From assembly GCA_905221605.1 (NCBI GenBank), contig CAJNDS010000147.1, positions 349,167 through 413,166 on the forward strand: DNA of 64,000 nucleotides, given 5' to 3'. Position 1 is the stretch's first letter; each line of letters begins with the position of its first letter. Of this stretch, positions 38,576-48,402 are shown piece after piece. The notes under the pieces are model-generated. The model searched no databases. It saw only the letters and a program-made list of their open reading frames with translations, and was not told the origin of the DNA. A program made the translations under genes and the position numbers. The stretch comes from Symbiodinium natans. Taxonomy: Eukaryota; Sar; Dinophyceae; Suessiales; Symbiodiniaceae.

Positions 38576-38744
38576 GGACCAGGACTAGGCCCTTTTTTCC
38601 TTTTTTTAGGGTTGGGGTTCCCTGATAATCCCCTTAAAACCAAAAAGGGTACCCTTTTTATTCCTAGGTTACTCCCGGGTCTAGTATCCCTAAACCCTAA
38701 ACCCTAAACCCTAAACCCTAAACCCTGGGTTACCCCCGGGTCTA
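38576..38744 (+). mobile_element. Family C element with duplicated end around a telomeric array
   Basis: The element starts ACCAGGACTAGGCCC. Its end GGTTACTCCCGGGTCTAG (38,667-38,684) is followed by CCCTAAA units and then by a second copy GGTTACCCCCGGGTCTAG (38,727-38,744). The candidate exon at 38,745 begins right after the second TAG. Confidence 0.75.
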
Positions 38745-38834
38745 GACTTCGGGAGGCCGCGTTGCTGCTCACCCTGACGCGGCTTGGGGGCGACCCGGGC
38801 TCGATGGTGTCTGCTCTGCTTCAGGCCTTCAACA
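38745..38834 (+). CDS. Candidate exon directly after family C acceptor
   Basis: The frame reads LREAALLLTLTRLGGDPGSM then VSALLQAFNK, into a TTTAGGG array. It is a leucine-rich helix; the family is unknown. Confidence 0.45.
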
Positions 38835-38931
38835 AGGGTTTAGGGTTTAGGGTTTAGGGTTTAGGGTTTAGGGTTTAGGGTTTAGGGTTGGCTTCTGGTT
38901 GCAATAGGGTTTGGCGTTTAGGGTTCAAGGT

Positions 38932-39021
38932 TGAAGGCTCCTATGTAGTACCTTTTTGGGGTAGTATACTAGAACCCCCTATAGCTAACCCAAAAAGGAA
39001 CTACATTAGAGCCTTCAGGTA
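38932..39021 (+). mobile_element. Family B hairpin copy
   Basis: GAAGGCTCCTATGTAGTACC to AGAGCCTTCAGGTA. If TTCAG is the acceptor, the next exon is 39,020-39,076 (VMLAHAILNERLQVAR, then GTAGAA donor). Confidence 0.75.
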
Positions 39022-39358
39022 GGGTTGAGGGTCATGTTGGCTCACGCCATCCTGAATGAACGGCTGCAAGTCGCCCGGTAGAATCCGGCCCAGCCTTGTC
39101 ATCCGGGGGAACAGCATGCATCACCCGATGAGGTGTCAAGCACTACCCTAAACCCTAAACACTAACCCGACACCCTAAATCCCAAACCCCTAAACCCTAA
39201 ACCCTACAACTTCTGCCTCGTCCCTGTCAGGACATAGACCAGCTGGGCCTGTCGCTGGCGACTTGGTGTGCTCTGTAGAAGACTGTACTGCTGTAACGCT
39301 GGGCATGAAGAACTGTCGTGCAAAAAGCACGGGGTCCTATATGATTGGGTCCTAAACC
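39020..39358 (+). other. Series of short exon candidates
   Basis: 39,020-39,076 (LRVMLAHAILNERLQVAR|GTAGAA), 39,231-39,265 after CCCTGTCAG (DIDQLGLSLATW|GTGTGC) and 39,296-39,357 (AGHEELSCKKHGVLYDWV). Two of them end at GT donors. No family is recognised. Confidence 0.4.
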
Positions 39359-39473
39359 CGTACACCTTCAGGGGTATATTCTGGAAACCCTCAGGGTTTA
39401 GGGTTTAGGGTTTAGGGTTTGGGGTTTGGGGTTTGGGGTTTGGGGTTTATTATTTAGGGCTCAGGGTTTAGGG

Positions 39474-39582
39474 TTGGGATGTTCCCTCATATACGAACAG
39501 TCCTTAGCTGGGATTATAGTACTCCCCATGATCATCCCTAATTATTATGTAAGGACTGTTAGTACAAGAGGGGGCATCCCAA
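39474..39582 (+). mobile_element. Family A hairpin copy
   Basis: TTGGGATGTTCCCTCATATA to ACAAGAGGGGGCATCCCAAG. Confidence 0.8.
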
Positions 39583-39910
39583 GTGTAGGGGTTTAAGGGT
39601 GGTAGGGGTTTAGGCTTATAGGATTTTAGGGTTTAGGGTTTTAGCTAGGGTTATAGGCTTTTGGGTTTTTGGGGTGTAGGGATTAGTAGGGCTCATGGTA
39701 CCTTTCCTCTTACTATCACAATATACAGTTCAAAGTTCCCCTTTCGAATTTGACCTTTTTGCTGACACCCTGAACCACAAACCCTAAACCCAACCACAGT
39801 CAGCTAGGTGAGTGCAAAGAAGCTCTTAAAAGCAGCTTCAATGAACTAAAGTTCAGCCTAAGCGTCGAACCCTAAGCCCCCTAAACCCTAAATCCTAAGC
39901 CCTAAACCCT

Positions 39911-39987
39911 GAGGAGCAGCTCCCACAGAGCAGCTCTTCCCTGGCCTCGGACGTGAAGCAGCTCCTGGAGCAGCGGAAGGCGACTCG
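39911..39987 (+). CDS. Candidate exon, helical
   Basis: EEQLPQSSSSLASDVKQLLE then QRKATR, ending at TTTAGGG. An island at 39,808-39,873 (ECKEALKSSFNELKFSLSVE) precedes it. Confidence 0.35.
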
Positions 39988-40245
39988 GTTTAGGGTTTAG
40001 GGCTAGGGTTTAGGTTTCAGGGTTTGGGGTTTAGGGCTAGGGTTTAGGGTTCAGGGTTTAGGGTTCCGGGTTTATAGGGTTCAGGGTTTGGGGTTTAGGG
40101 CTAGGGTCTAGGGTTTAGCATAAAGTTACGTTAAGGATGTTCAATCCAGATCCTCGAAGCCCAATGGCACCCCCAAAAGCCCTCAGCAATTGCATCCTTC
40201 CTTCGCAGAGCCACAGAGTGTCACAGAACCACGCGAAGCCGATGA

Positions 40246-40371
40246 AGTCTACCTGAAGGTTCCAATGTAGTTCCTTTTCGGGTGAGTTGGGTTTAGGGTT
40301 TAGGGTTTAGGGGTTAGGGTGTATACTACCCCCAAAAAAGGGTGCTACATAGGGGCCTTTGGGTACACCAG
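40246..40371 (-). mobile_element. Family B hairpin with telomeric array at its apex
   Basis: GTCTACCTGAAGGTTCCAAT and AGGGGCCTTTGGGTACACCAG are the arms. Four TTTAGGG units (40,288-40,320) replace the usual TAGTTATAGGGGATTC centre. On the plus strand the ends are GT and AG. Confidence 0.85.
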
Positions 40372-40429
40372 AATCCCCAAAGTTAGATCAAGCGCTCAAA
40401 GCCCCCAAACCCCTAAACCCCTCTAAATT

Positions 40430-40595
40430 AGGATGTCCCCCCCTATATTGGCAGTCCTTAAAGGAGATTCTAGTAGGGGGTACTTTTCATCCCAATTCAG
40501 GACTGTTAGTCGAAGGGGGAACATCCCACAGCCTAAACCCTAAACCCTAAACCCTAAACCCTGGGAGCTGTTAGTCTAAGGGGTACCATCCCAAC
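40430..40595. mobile_element. Family A hairpin plus a second half-element
   Basis: A full hairpin (GGATGTCCCCCCCTATATTG to AGGGGGAACATCCCA) is followed by CCCTAAA units and then by a lone right arm (GCTGTTAGTCTAAGGGGTAC). Confidence 0.75.
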
Positions 40596-40597
40596 CT

Positions 40598-41082
40598 ATG
40601 CCCGGACCCTTCAATGCATTTTGTCCAGGCCGTCGGCGACCTGGCAGCGCTCTTCTACTTCCGGGCACTAGGACCTGCACCGCATCATAGGGTTGTTTTG
40701 GTTTAAATTTGGGGCTTAGAAACTGAGAGAGTTTAGGGTTTAGGGTTTAGGTTTTGGTTTAAGTTTGGGGCTTGGAGTTTAAGAGTTTAGGGTTCTGACT
40801 GTGGCGTTCGGGCTGGCGCCACGAGCCTAGATGCAAAAAAAGCAGCGGTTTTAACGCAGTCGCTCGAGCCAAGCGGACGTAGAAAGCCGGTTCATTGTTC
40901 GCAGGTTAGGGTTCGGGGTTGTTGTGGGCTCACCTTGGGTGTGGCGCCCTGACGCAAGTGTGTTCGGGGACACCTTTTGCATGGAGCTTCAACCTATTAA
41001 ACGTCGGGGCCCAGACAACACACAAACACAAGCATCCTACTGTTGCCATTACCAGCAGATCAGGGGCGCTGAGGTTTCCACA
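40598..41082 (+). other. Two exon-like islands
   Basis: 40,598-40,688 reads MHFVQAVGDLAALFYFRALG and PAPHHR. 40,917-41,082 is open for 55 codons (GSPWVWRPDASVFGDTFCME ... CCHYQQIRGAEVSTI) up to a C(n)A(n) tract at 41,083. Confidence 0.4.
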
Positions 41083-41224
41083 ATCCCCCCCCCCCCCGCC
41101 CCCCAAGAAAAAAAACAAAGTACCCATGGACCTCCAAGTATCTTCTTGTAAGCTGCAGCCCAGCCCCGCGACTAGTCAAGTGCGTCGAATTCCCCTGTGA
41201 GAGTTCCCCTGGCCTCATGCTTGA

Positions 41225-41346
41225 GAACCCTAAACCCTAAACCCTAAACCCTAAACCCTAAACCCTAAACCCTAAACCCTAAACCCTAAACCCTAAACCC
41301 TAAACCCTAAACCCTAAACCCTAAACCCTAAACCCTAAACCCTAAC
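41225..41346. repeat. Interstitial telomeric array (CCCTAAA)
   Basis: Seventeen near-perfect units. Confidence 0.95.
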
Positions 41347-41350
41347 CCGT

Positions 41351-41491
41351 GCAGAAACGCGTCAGCTTCCAAGACCCCCAACGGAATTTCAGGGTTTCGG
41401 CCGTTCGCGGACGGCGCTTTTGGATTCGGGCCTCGGAGGCTTCCGAAGTTGAAGAGGGTGCCCATTCGTTCGGACGGCCTCTCTTTGACTT
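41351..41491 (+). CDS. Candidate exon, 47 codons, with GT donor
   Basis: The frame reads VQKRVSFQDPQRNFRVSAVR and later RASEASEVEEGAHSF to PLFDF, then GTAGGTTCTGATG, which is the middle of a family D element. Confidence 0.4.
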
Positions 41492-41493
41492 TG

Positions 41494-41690
41494 TAGGTTC
41501 TGATGATAAAAACCCCTTATGCCCCTAAACCCTAAACCCTAAACCCTAAACCCTTGTGTAGGAGTCTTAAGGTAACCTACAATAGTAAGTAGGGTTTGCC
41601 TGAAGGCTCCAATGTAGTTCCTTTTTGGGTTAGCTATAGGGGATTCTAGTATACTACCCCAAAAAGGTACTACATAGGAGTCTTTGGGTG
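41494..41690. mobile_element. Family D fragment with telomeric insert, then family B hairpin
   Basis: GTAGGTTCTGATGAT ... GTAACCTACAATAGTAAGTA is interrupted by four CCCTAAA units at about 41,523-41,553. A reversed family B hairpin (41,597-41,690) follows within a few bases. Confidence 0.7.
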
Positions 41691-42179
41691 GGTTCTCTAA
41701 AACCACAAGCCTCCGCAACCCGACCTGCGCCTTTGCGAGCAGGAGCTCCGCCCGAAGGCACCAGACTGTCGGGTTTAGGAAAGAAAAGGGGTTTAGGGTT
41801 TTGGGGGTTTAGGGTTTAGGGTTTAGGGGTTTAGGGTTTAGTGACTGCAAGTTGTCCTTGTCGGGTTTTAGGAGGTTTAGGGGTTTAGGGTTTAGGGTTT
41901 AGGGTTTAGGGTTTGGGAGGGTTTTTAGGGTCCTACAGTATCATAGGTGTAGGAAAAGGACGGGGCATGCCAAATTGTCGGGCCCTTTTAGGGTTTAGGG
42001 TTTCAGGTTTAGGGTTTATGGTTTAGGGTTCCCTAATTTGGGTCAGGGATGCTCAGGGTACTCCACCAAGGGGGCCCTATAAACCCTAAAGACCCCAAAC
42101 CCTCAAGACCCTAAACATCTACACTTTAACAACCCTAAACCTCCCAAAAGCCCTAAACCAAAAAGACCCTGAACCTTAA

Positions 42180-42266
42180 ACCCACATCCTAAACCCTAAA
42201 CCCTAAACCCTAAACCCTAAACCCTAAACCCTAAACCCTAAACCCTAAACCCTAAACCCTAAACCC
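42180..42266. repeat. Interstitial telomeric array (CCCTAAA)
   Basis: Eleven units; CCCACATCC occurs on both sides of the array. Confidence 0.9.
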
Positions 42267-42485
42267 ACATCCAGAACACCGTAGGACCCAAGGCTCTCAG
42301 CCTCAACCCTAAGCTCCAGGCCCCGTCAACCTGGAATGGTTCGCGTCCCTGCTCTTCACAAGACTCTTCTGCCTAGATTGCATTATTGGATGATTTTGTC
42401 ACCATATTGTTAGACTCTTAGTCGTATCATTGGATCATGGGTTATTCTTTTGTTATCATATTGTTTCACTCTTAGATTCTTTCAG

Positions 42486-42576
42486 GCGTTCCTTTATGCC
42501 AACAGTCCTTGAAAGGCATGGAATAGGGGGTAGTATAATCCATATGAAGGACTGCTAGTTTACAGGGGAACACCCA
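42486..42576 (+). mobile_element. Family A hairpin, degraded ends
   Basis: GTTCCTTTATGCCAACAGTCC to GACTGCTAGTTTACAGGGG. Confidence 0.65.
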
Positions 42577-42807
42577 ACCCCTAAACCCTAACCCCTAAAC
42601 CCCTAAACCCCTAAACCCCTTAACCCCTTAACCCCTTAACCCCTTAAACCCTAAACCCTAAACCCTAAACCCTACACCCTAAACCCTAAACCCTAAACCC
42701 CCTAAACCCTCAACCCTAAACCCTGAACCCTTAAAGAAATAGATGCAAGTTGAGAAGGTGCTGCGCTGATGGGCCGGCCGGCCAGTGCTCCTGGGCTCGA
42801 CTTGGGG

Positions 42808-43072
42808 GGTTTCCAAAAAAAAGGGGTACCCTTAATAACCCCCCCCCCCCCCAAAAGGGGATCTAGGGTGTAGGGTTTAGGCTTAGGGTTAAGGGTTTGG
42901 GCTTTGGGGTTTGGGGTACCCTTAATAACCCCCCACAAAAGGGGATCTAGGGTGTAGGGTTTAGGCTTAGGGTTAAGGGTTTGGGCTTTGGGGTTTGGGG
43001 GTTAGGGTTTTATGGTTTAGGGTTTAGGGTTAAAGGAATCCCCCAAGAGGGTACCCCTTATTCGGAAACCCC
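42808..43072. mobile_element. Family Q hairpin containing a tandem 93-bp duplication
   Basis: GGGGTACCCTTAATAACCCC and GGGTACCCCTTATTCGGAAA are the arms. The left arm plus a telomere-like stretch (GGGATCTAGGGTGTAGGGTT...) is repeated twice in tandem. Confidence 0.75.
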
Positions 43073-43082
43073 GTTTGACTTG

Positions 43083-43163
43083 TGAGGCTGCGCCCCAGAC
43101 ACCCGCGTGGGCAATGTTGCACTTCCCGGCTTGGGGTGACACGTTTTGCTTGTGGATGGTATA
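43083..43163 (+). CDS. Candidate exon with GT donor
   Basis: EAAPQTPAWAMLHFPAWGDT then FCLWM and GTATAC. Confidence 0.35.
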
Positions 43164-43200
43164 CTATTAGGGTTTATGGGGTTTGCAGGGCTTGTACTTG

Positions 43201-43301
43201 GAGGTTCATGGCTTTAAGTCTACTTATAACCTACTTAGATGACTTTGGGGGCTTGTGAGTACAGTTTTTAATTGGGGCTATAAGTACCCTGAACCTCCTA
43301 G
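43201..43301 (+). mobile_element. Family H hairpin, copy 2
   Basis: GAGGTTCATGGCTTTAAGTC to ACCCTGAACCTCCTAG; same GA...AG ends as 28,212-28,429. Confidence 0.7.
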
Positions 43302-43374
43302 TAGGGTTTATGGGGTTTACAGGGCCTATTGGGTTTAAGAAAGAAAGCTCGGCCCTGCACTAATGGAAGCTGCT

Positions 43375-43467
43375 TATGATTATTGTTATTGTTATTATTA
43401 TTATTATTCTTATAATAATAATTATTATTATTATTATATATTTTTTTTTTTGGGGGGGGGGGGGGGG
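43375..43467. repeat. (ATT)n/(AAT)n inverted microsatellite and T(n)G(n) tract
   Basis: ATT triplets face AAT triplets, then T12 passes into G17. Confidence 0.85.
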
Positions 43468-43649
43468 TTGGGGTCTTGGAGCGAGAGACTTGCGCCATGC
43501 ACCTGCAGGTGGCTAACATCAGGGTGTGGGGTTTAAGGGTTTAAGGGTTAAGGGTTTAGGGTTTAGGGTTTAGGGTTTAGGGTTTAAGGTAGGACAGCTG
43601 TACTAGATCTCTCGCAATTTCAGACTGTCACCATGGACATGAAACACTA

Positions 43650-43985
43650 AGCCGTAGACTCCAAACCCTAAACCCCTAAACCCGTAAATCCTTATAAGTA
43701 CCCTTAAACCCCAAAACCCCAAACCCAAAAACCTGATACCCTAAATCCCAAACCCCTTAAACCCTAGAACACCCTAAACCCTTAAAACCCTAAACCCTCA
43801 AAACCCTAAAACCCAAAGCCCCAAGCCCTGCAACCATAAAACCCTAAACCCTAAATCCCAAAAAAACCCACATCCCCAAAACCCTCAGACCTTAAAACCC
43901 TAAACCTCGAAGACCCCCAAAAAACCCTAAGACCCCAAGCCCTAAACCCTAACCCTAAACCAGAAACCCTAAACCCTAAACCCTG
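43650..43985. repeat. Highly degenerate telomeric array
   Basis: CCCTAAA-like units with many mutations and indels over more than 300 bp. Confidence 0.8.
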
Positions 43986-44006
43986 AGAGTGTTTTTAGAG
44001 TTTCGG

Positions 44007-44824
44007 GTGGCCAAGCTGATCTCGAGGCCCAGCTCCTGCGTGAGCTCTTCGTGCAGAGCTGCGCCTCGGAGCTGGTTTAGGGTTTAGGGTTTAGGGTTAC
44101 ATGGTTTTGGGTCTTAAGGCTTAGGGTTTGGGGTGTAGGGTTTCAGGCTTAGGGTTCAAGGTTTTGGGCTTTAAATGTTTGGACATAGGGTTTAGGGTTT
44201 TGGGTTCCTTTTCTGGCAGTCGTCTGCAGTCCGGTTGCACATGGCTTTTGGGTTTGTGTACGGGTCTTGGGTTCGTTTTTGATCGCAGGGGGCCTTGTCA
44301 CGAAGACTACAGGGTTGCCGGCCGTGGCTGTGGCAGCTGCTAGGTGTGCGGATCCGCAGGAGCGAAGATTGCTTGAAAAGGATCTGCCAAGGTGTTGCTG
44401 CTAAGGGCGTTTCTGGGGAAGCAGAGCTTATGGGTTTTCACTGACTCTTTGTAGCTGCAGGCAAGGTGAGTTTGCAAACGGTTTCTTGGAGGGACTCTAG
44501 AGGGGATACATGTACATTCCATTTTTCAAGTTTAATGTTGAGGGGAATCCCACATAGTACACTGCTACCACCTTGACCTGTGGGACAATTATATATTGTC
44601 CTGTTTGGCATGTTGTGTTTATGCGGGAGCCATATATGGTAATATTTTTAAAGTCGTTTCAAGGCCAACCTTTGAGGCATAATTTTCAAAATCGAAAACA
44701 ACTTTTAGGGTTGTCGCCCCAGAGCAGGGTATGCTGTAGTATTCGGGGGAGGGGGGTCGCCAGGGTTGCTAGGTCCTTCGGGCTGTCGGGTCAGCGAAAG
44801 AGCCTTGGGAAGGTGCGGCCCTGA
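44007..44824 (+). other. Coding-like cluster
   Basis: 44,007-44,074 reads GGQADLEAQLLRELFVQSCA to a GTTTAG. 44,288-44,403 reads GLVTKTTGLPAVAVAAARCA and PQERRLLEKDLPRCCC, stop. 44,573-44,824 is open for 83 codons from a TTG/ATG region (FMREPYMVIFLKSFQGQPLR ... SGQRKSLGKVRP). Product unknown. Confidence 0.35.
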
Positions 44825-45013
44825 TTCATGCAACATCGGGTTGGGGGTTTCGGGTTTAGGGTTCCTAAACCCTAAACCCTTATCTCCAAACCCTAAACCC
44901 TGATCTGCTCGGAGGGCGGTTGGTCTCGGGCATAAGCAGGTTAACAAAGGAAGCTTACTGCTCGGGTAGCATTTCCTGTCATGGCATACATGAAAGATAC
45001 ATGCAGTGTTTTA

Positions 45014-45126
45014 CGTAGGATTAGGGGGACCCTTCAAAGGGAACCCTTCTCAACCCGCTTCTGGCTCTCTTAAAGAGAGGGATCTTACTGACAGGGTCTA
45101 TATCCCCAAGGCCCGTAATCCTAACC
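45014..45126. mobile_element. Family K hairpin, stand-alone copy
   Basis: TAGGATTAGGGGGACCCTTC pairs with AAGGCCCGTAATCCTA. It lies 77 bp upstream of the 256-codon frame. Confidence 0.7.
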
Positions 45127-45202
45127 CCTACATTGGCAGGGGGTTGGCCGAATTGCATCACGGCTCTGCTGCGCGTCGCTGTCGCTCCTTCCAGTTAGGT
45201 AC

Positions 45203-45973
45203 ATGAGTGGAACACATCGTGCCAAAGGGCCATGCAGTACAATGGTGCTTTTCCTGGACTATTCCGAGTGGCCACCCTGTGCATTGCGCGAGATGTCGAT
45301 GAGGCAACTTCGAGAAAAACTCGCTCTTGACAATGTCCGCATTCCCACACTGACACTCGATCCTCCAACCGCGCGATCAATATTGCTGCCTGGTGATGCG
45401 AATCTCCCTTTTTGGAAGGTGAATGGATGCTTGGTTATGAGCTTCAGAAGCCATCACACCCACGCCAGAGAGATCCGCAGAGAACTGATGGGAATGACGC
45501 GAACAGAAGTGAGGAGGACGCTTGCTCCACTTGGGCAATATGGTGTTTTCCCTGCACCTGGAAAGACCAAACGGGCATGGATTTTGGGTTTTATCAAAAA
45601 CTGGCATCGCATCGAAAAGGCCGTTGATCAGTTTGATGGCCGGATTAGGGTTCGGGCACTTCCAGAGCAGTCTGACTTCAGAATCCCAGATGTGTTCGGA
45701 TATTTCTTCAACATGCTTTCGTATCATGCGTGGCACGCTGCGTTCACAGAAATGAGAGCATTCTGGCTATGCTTGGCTGTCTACTACCCCATTGAGCCAT
45801 CTCCTTGTCGGTGCTGGAAAACTCTCGGGGCAATCCTCACAGTAGCGCAGCTCTTGCTCTTTGGGGTGCCCATCGGAGATCATCCATATCAGCGACCAGT
45901 GAGTCCAGTGAGTTACACGCGTCCCAATCGTGGGCCAATACTTGGCAGGGAAGTCCTTCTGCTTGAGCCATAG
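45203..45973 (+). CDS. 256-codon open frame, unidentified protein
   Basis: This is the longest non-repetitive open frame in the window. It starts at an ATG (MSGTHRAKGPCSTMVLFLDY) and ends EVLLLEP, stop. A basic middle (RREIRRELMGMTRTEVRRTL-like; KTKRAWILGFIKNWHRIEKA) is followed by aromatic, moderately hydrophobic stretches (VFGYFFNMLSYHAWHAAFTE; ILTVAQLLLFGVPIG). No telomeric unit interrupts it. The opposite strand has a 119-codon frame within it, presumably a shadow. No family is recognised; it could be an intronless (retroposed) gene or a large exon. Confidence 0.55.
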   Translation: MSGTHRAKGPCSTMVLFLDYSEWPPCALREMSMRQLREKLALDNVRIPTLTLDPPTARSILLPGDANLPFWKVNGCLVMSFRSHHTHAREIRRELMGMTRTEVRRTLAPLGQYGVFPAPGKTKRAWILGFIKNWHRIEKAVDQFDGRIRVRALPEQSDFRIPDVFGYFFNMLSYHAWHAAFTEMRAFWLCLAVYYPIEPSPCRCWKTLGAILTVAQLLLFGVPIGDHPYQRPVSPVSYTRPNRGPILGREVLLLEP

Positions 45974-46154
45974 TGAACGAGTGCTGCGGCAACGTCCACT
46001 GTAGCCGCTGTATAGCCTCACCAGTACCCCCAGCAAAATCCTGAAGCTTCCATCGCAGCAGTATGTCATGCGCGAGATTCGGCTTGGGGTCCTCAGCCCC
46101 CTAGGGTTTAGGGTTTAGGGTTTAGGGTCCCCCCCATCTGCTTTCTCCTAAAGG

Positions 46155-46288
46155 TGCAGACAGCCGGCCGGTGCTGCTGGAGCTGCATCTTGCCACGAGA
46201 AGAAGGGGGGTGGGGAGAGAGAGCCCAGACAGAGCAACGCCGAGTTTTTGAATCAATCACATATCGCATGCTCTTGCACTCTGCCTAA
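46155..46288 (+). CDS. Candidate exon, 44 codons
   Basis: After CTCCTAAAG the frame reads CILPREEGGWGERAQTEQRR and VFESITYRMLLHSA, stop. Confidence 0.35.
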
Positions 46289-46364
46289 CTACGTATGCTG
46301 CGCCTAGGAGGTTAAACCTGACACCCTCATCCGTAAGAACTGCTTTATGAGGGTTAGGGTTTAG

Positions 46365-46630
46365 GAGGTGGGTTTAGGGTTTAGGGTTTAGGGTTTAGGG
46401 TTTAGGGTTTAGGGTTTAGGGTTTAGGGTTTAGGGTTTAGGGTTTGCAGAGCCCTGATCCCGAGGACTGACAGAGCCCTGCAGCTGGCAGAGCAGGTGTG
46501 GGCAGGGGTCATGGTGCTTAGGGTTGGGGTTTAGGGTTTAGGGTTTAGGGTTTAGGGTTTAGGGTTTAGGGTGTAGGGTGTAGGGTGTAGGGTGTAGGGT
46601 GTAGGGTGTAGGGTGTAGGGTGTAGGGTGT
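46365..46630. repeat. TTTAGGG arrays, second passing into GTGTAGG units
   Basis: Perfect TTTAGGG units, then a short island (46,447-46,493, LIPRTDRALQLAEQ|GTGTGG), then TTTAGGG units passing into eight consecutive GTGTAGG variants. Confidence 0.95.
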
Positions 46631-46846
46631 TTAGGAAGAGGAGGGGGTAGGCGGGGGAGGCGAGGGGAGGAGAAGGGGTCAGGGTCCTTGACGTGAGACA
46701 AGTCAATCCCTATCAAGGTCTGTGGTCACTATAACCCTATAAGCCTATAAACTCTAAACCCGCGGGGATTCGGCTTTTTAAGGTAATTAGGGTTTCTGGG
46801 GGGGATACTTCAGGCTGATCTGGGTTTAGGGTTTAGGGTTTAGGGT

Positions 46847-46944
46847 GCTTCTCAAAGTCAAAGGTGTAGAAACAGCACTCTCAGCTTGTTGCGGGTCGCG
46901 ACAACAACAACTCAAGCTTCCCGACCCCGTGGCCCTTTCAAAAG
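46847..46944 (+). CDS. Candidate exon, 32 codons
   Basis: VLLKVKGVETALSACCGSRQ then LKLPDPVALSKG between TTTAGGG runs. Confidence 0.3.
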
Positions 46945-47090
46945 GGTTTAGGGCTTAGGGTTACATTAGGGCCGGATCTGGCGACTTCGGGCGTCGGCCT
47001 CAGTTCCGGTCTCAAAAAAGGCTTACATCAGGCAAACCCCAACCCTAAACCCCAAGCCCCCCCTAAACCCTAAACCCCGAGCCCTAGTGC

Positions 47091-47212
47091 CTTGACTTCA
47101 TTCCCCAGATGAAAAAATCCTAAGTCCAAAACCCTAAACCCTAAACCCTAATTTCTCGACCTCATTCCCCAGATGACAAAAACCTAAGTCCAAAACCCTA
47201 AACCCTAAATCC
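47091..47212. repeat. Tandem ~60-bp duplication including telomeric units
   Basis: CATTCCCCAGATGA...CCTAAGTCCAAAACCCTAAA occurs twice in tandem with few differences. Confidence 0.8.
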
Positions 47213-47345
47213 TAAACCCCAGCGCTGGGACAGGCCCAGACGAGCCAGGATTCGGCTGCTGCACGGGCCCTGGCCAGGACAGGCTACGAGGGTTTTAGAG
47301 TTTAGGGTTTAGGGTTTAGGGCGTAAGGTGTCCAGGGTTTAGGCA

Positions 47346-47456
47346 AAAACTTGGGATGCTCCCCCTTCTACTAACAGTCCTTGATAGGGATTCTAGTACC
47401 CTTATCATAATCCCAATTAAGGACTGTTTAGTCTAAGGGGGGAACATCCCAAGTTT
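47346..47456 (+). mobile_element. Family A hairpin with extended perfect arms
   Basis: AAAACTTGGGATGCTCCCCC and GGGGGGAACATCCCAAGTTTT are inverted; the pairing extends beyond the usual ends. Confidence 0.85.
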
Positions 47457-47639
47457 TCCCAAAACCCTGGACACCTTGAACCCTAAACCCTAAACCCTAA
47501 ACCCTAAACCCTAAACCCTAAACCCTAAACCTAAACCCTAAACCCTAAACCCCTAAATCCTAAAACCCTGGAGCGAAAACATGGCTTTAGGGACTACAGG
47601 GCTCAGCCCTGGCATGGATGAGGCCCTCTTGGTTGAGGG

Positions 47640-47745
47640 TTTGAGGGTTTAGGGTTTCGGGTTTAGGGTTTAGGGTTTAGGGTTTGGGGTTTGGGGTTTA
47701 GGGTTCAGGGTTTCGGGTTTAGGGTTTGGGGTTTAGGGTTTAGGG
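47640..47745. repeat. TTTAGGG array with TTTGGGG and TTTCGGG variants
   Basis: About 14 units. A candidate island (MALGTTGLSPGMDEALLVEG) precedes it and an (AT)n tract lies at 47,800-47,818. Confidence 0.9.
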
Positions 47746-47883
47746 CTACTCGAAGTGAAGATGAAATGAACCTCCAAGAGGGTTCATGGTCTCTAGATAT
47801 GTGTATATATATATATATAGTCGAAAAGGATGGTTTGCAGTACGACTCATGGTTTCGGGTTTAGGGTTTAGGGTTTTTGGGTA

Positions 47884-48020
47884 GCAGATGTGACATTTTG
47901 GGTTGAGTTCGTTGGGCCACCAGCGTCGCAACACGGTTCAGTGTTTAAATTTAGGAACCCCTACTACGGCTCACGAACCTCCCAAAACCCCACACCCCGA
48001 CCCAAAATCACTGCTTCTTA
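47884..48020 (+). CDS. Candidate exon, 45 codons
   Basis: ADVTFWVEFVGPPASQHGSV then FKFRNPYYGSRTSQNPTPRP and a stop. A 73-codon frame on the same strand overlaps it. Confidence 0.35.
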
Positions 48021-48402
48021 GTAGGGGTGGGAGAGATGGCAACGTAGAACCCGGAACTTTAAATCCTGAATCCCTGGAAACCCCCAAACCCCCAAAAAAG
48101 GCAAAAGTTCATGACGAACTTTAGAAGGCCTAAGAACCCAAAGAGCTCATGATCCAGGTATGTTCTAACTTCTTGGGTTTACGCGGACTATGTTTAGGGG
48201 GGTCTCTGAGAGTTCTAGGGGCCGACCGCGTGATGAAAGGAGCTCCTTAGAATTCCATGCGCCGGTTGCCCGATCGCTGGGTCGCGCGCCCCCGGTTTGT
48301 CATGCACACAGGGTCTCGGAGGTTTAGGGTTTTGGGTTTGGGTTTGGGGGGTGAGGGGGTTGGGATGGGATGGGGGTGAGAGAGGGGGGGTTCGGGTTCA
48401 TA

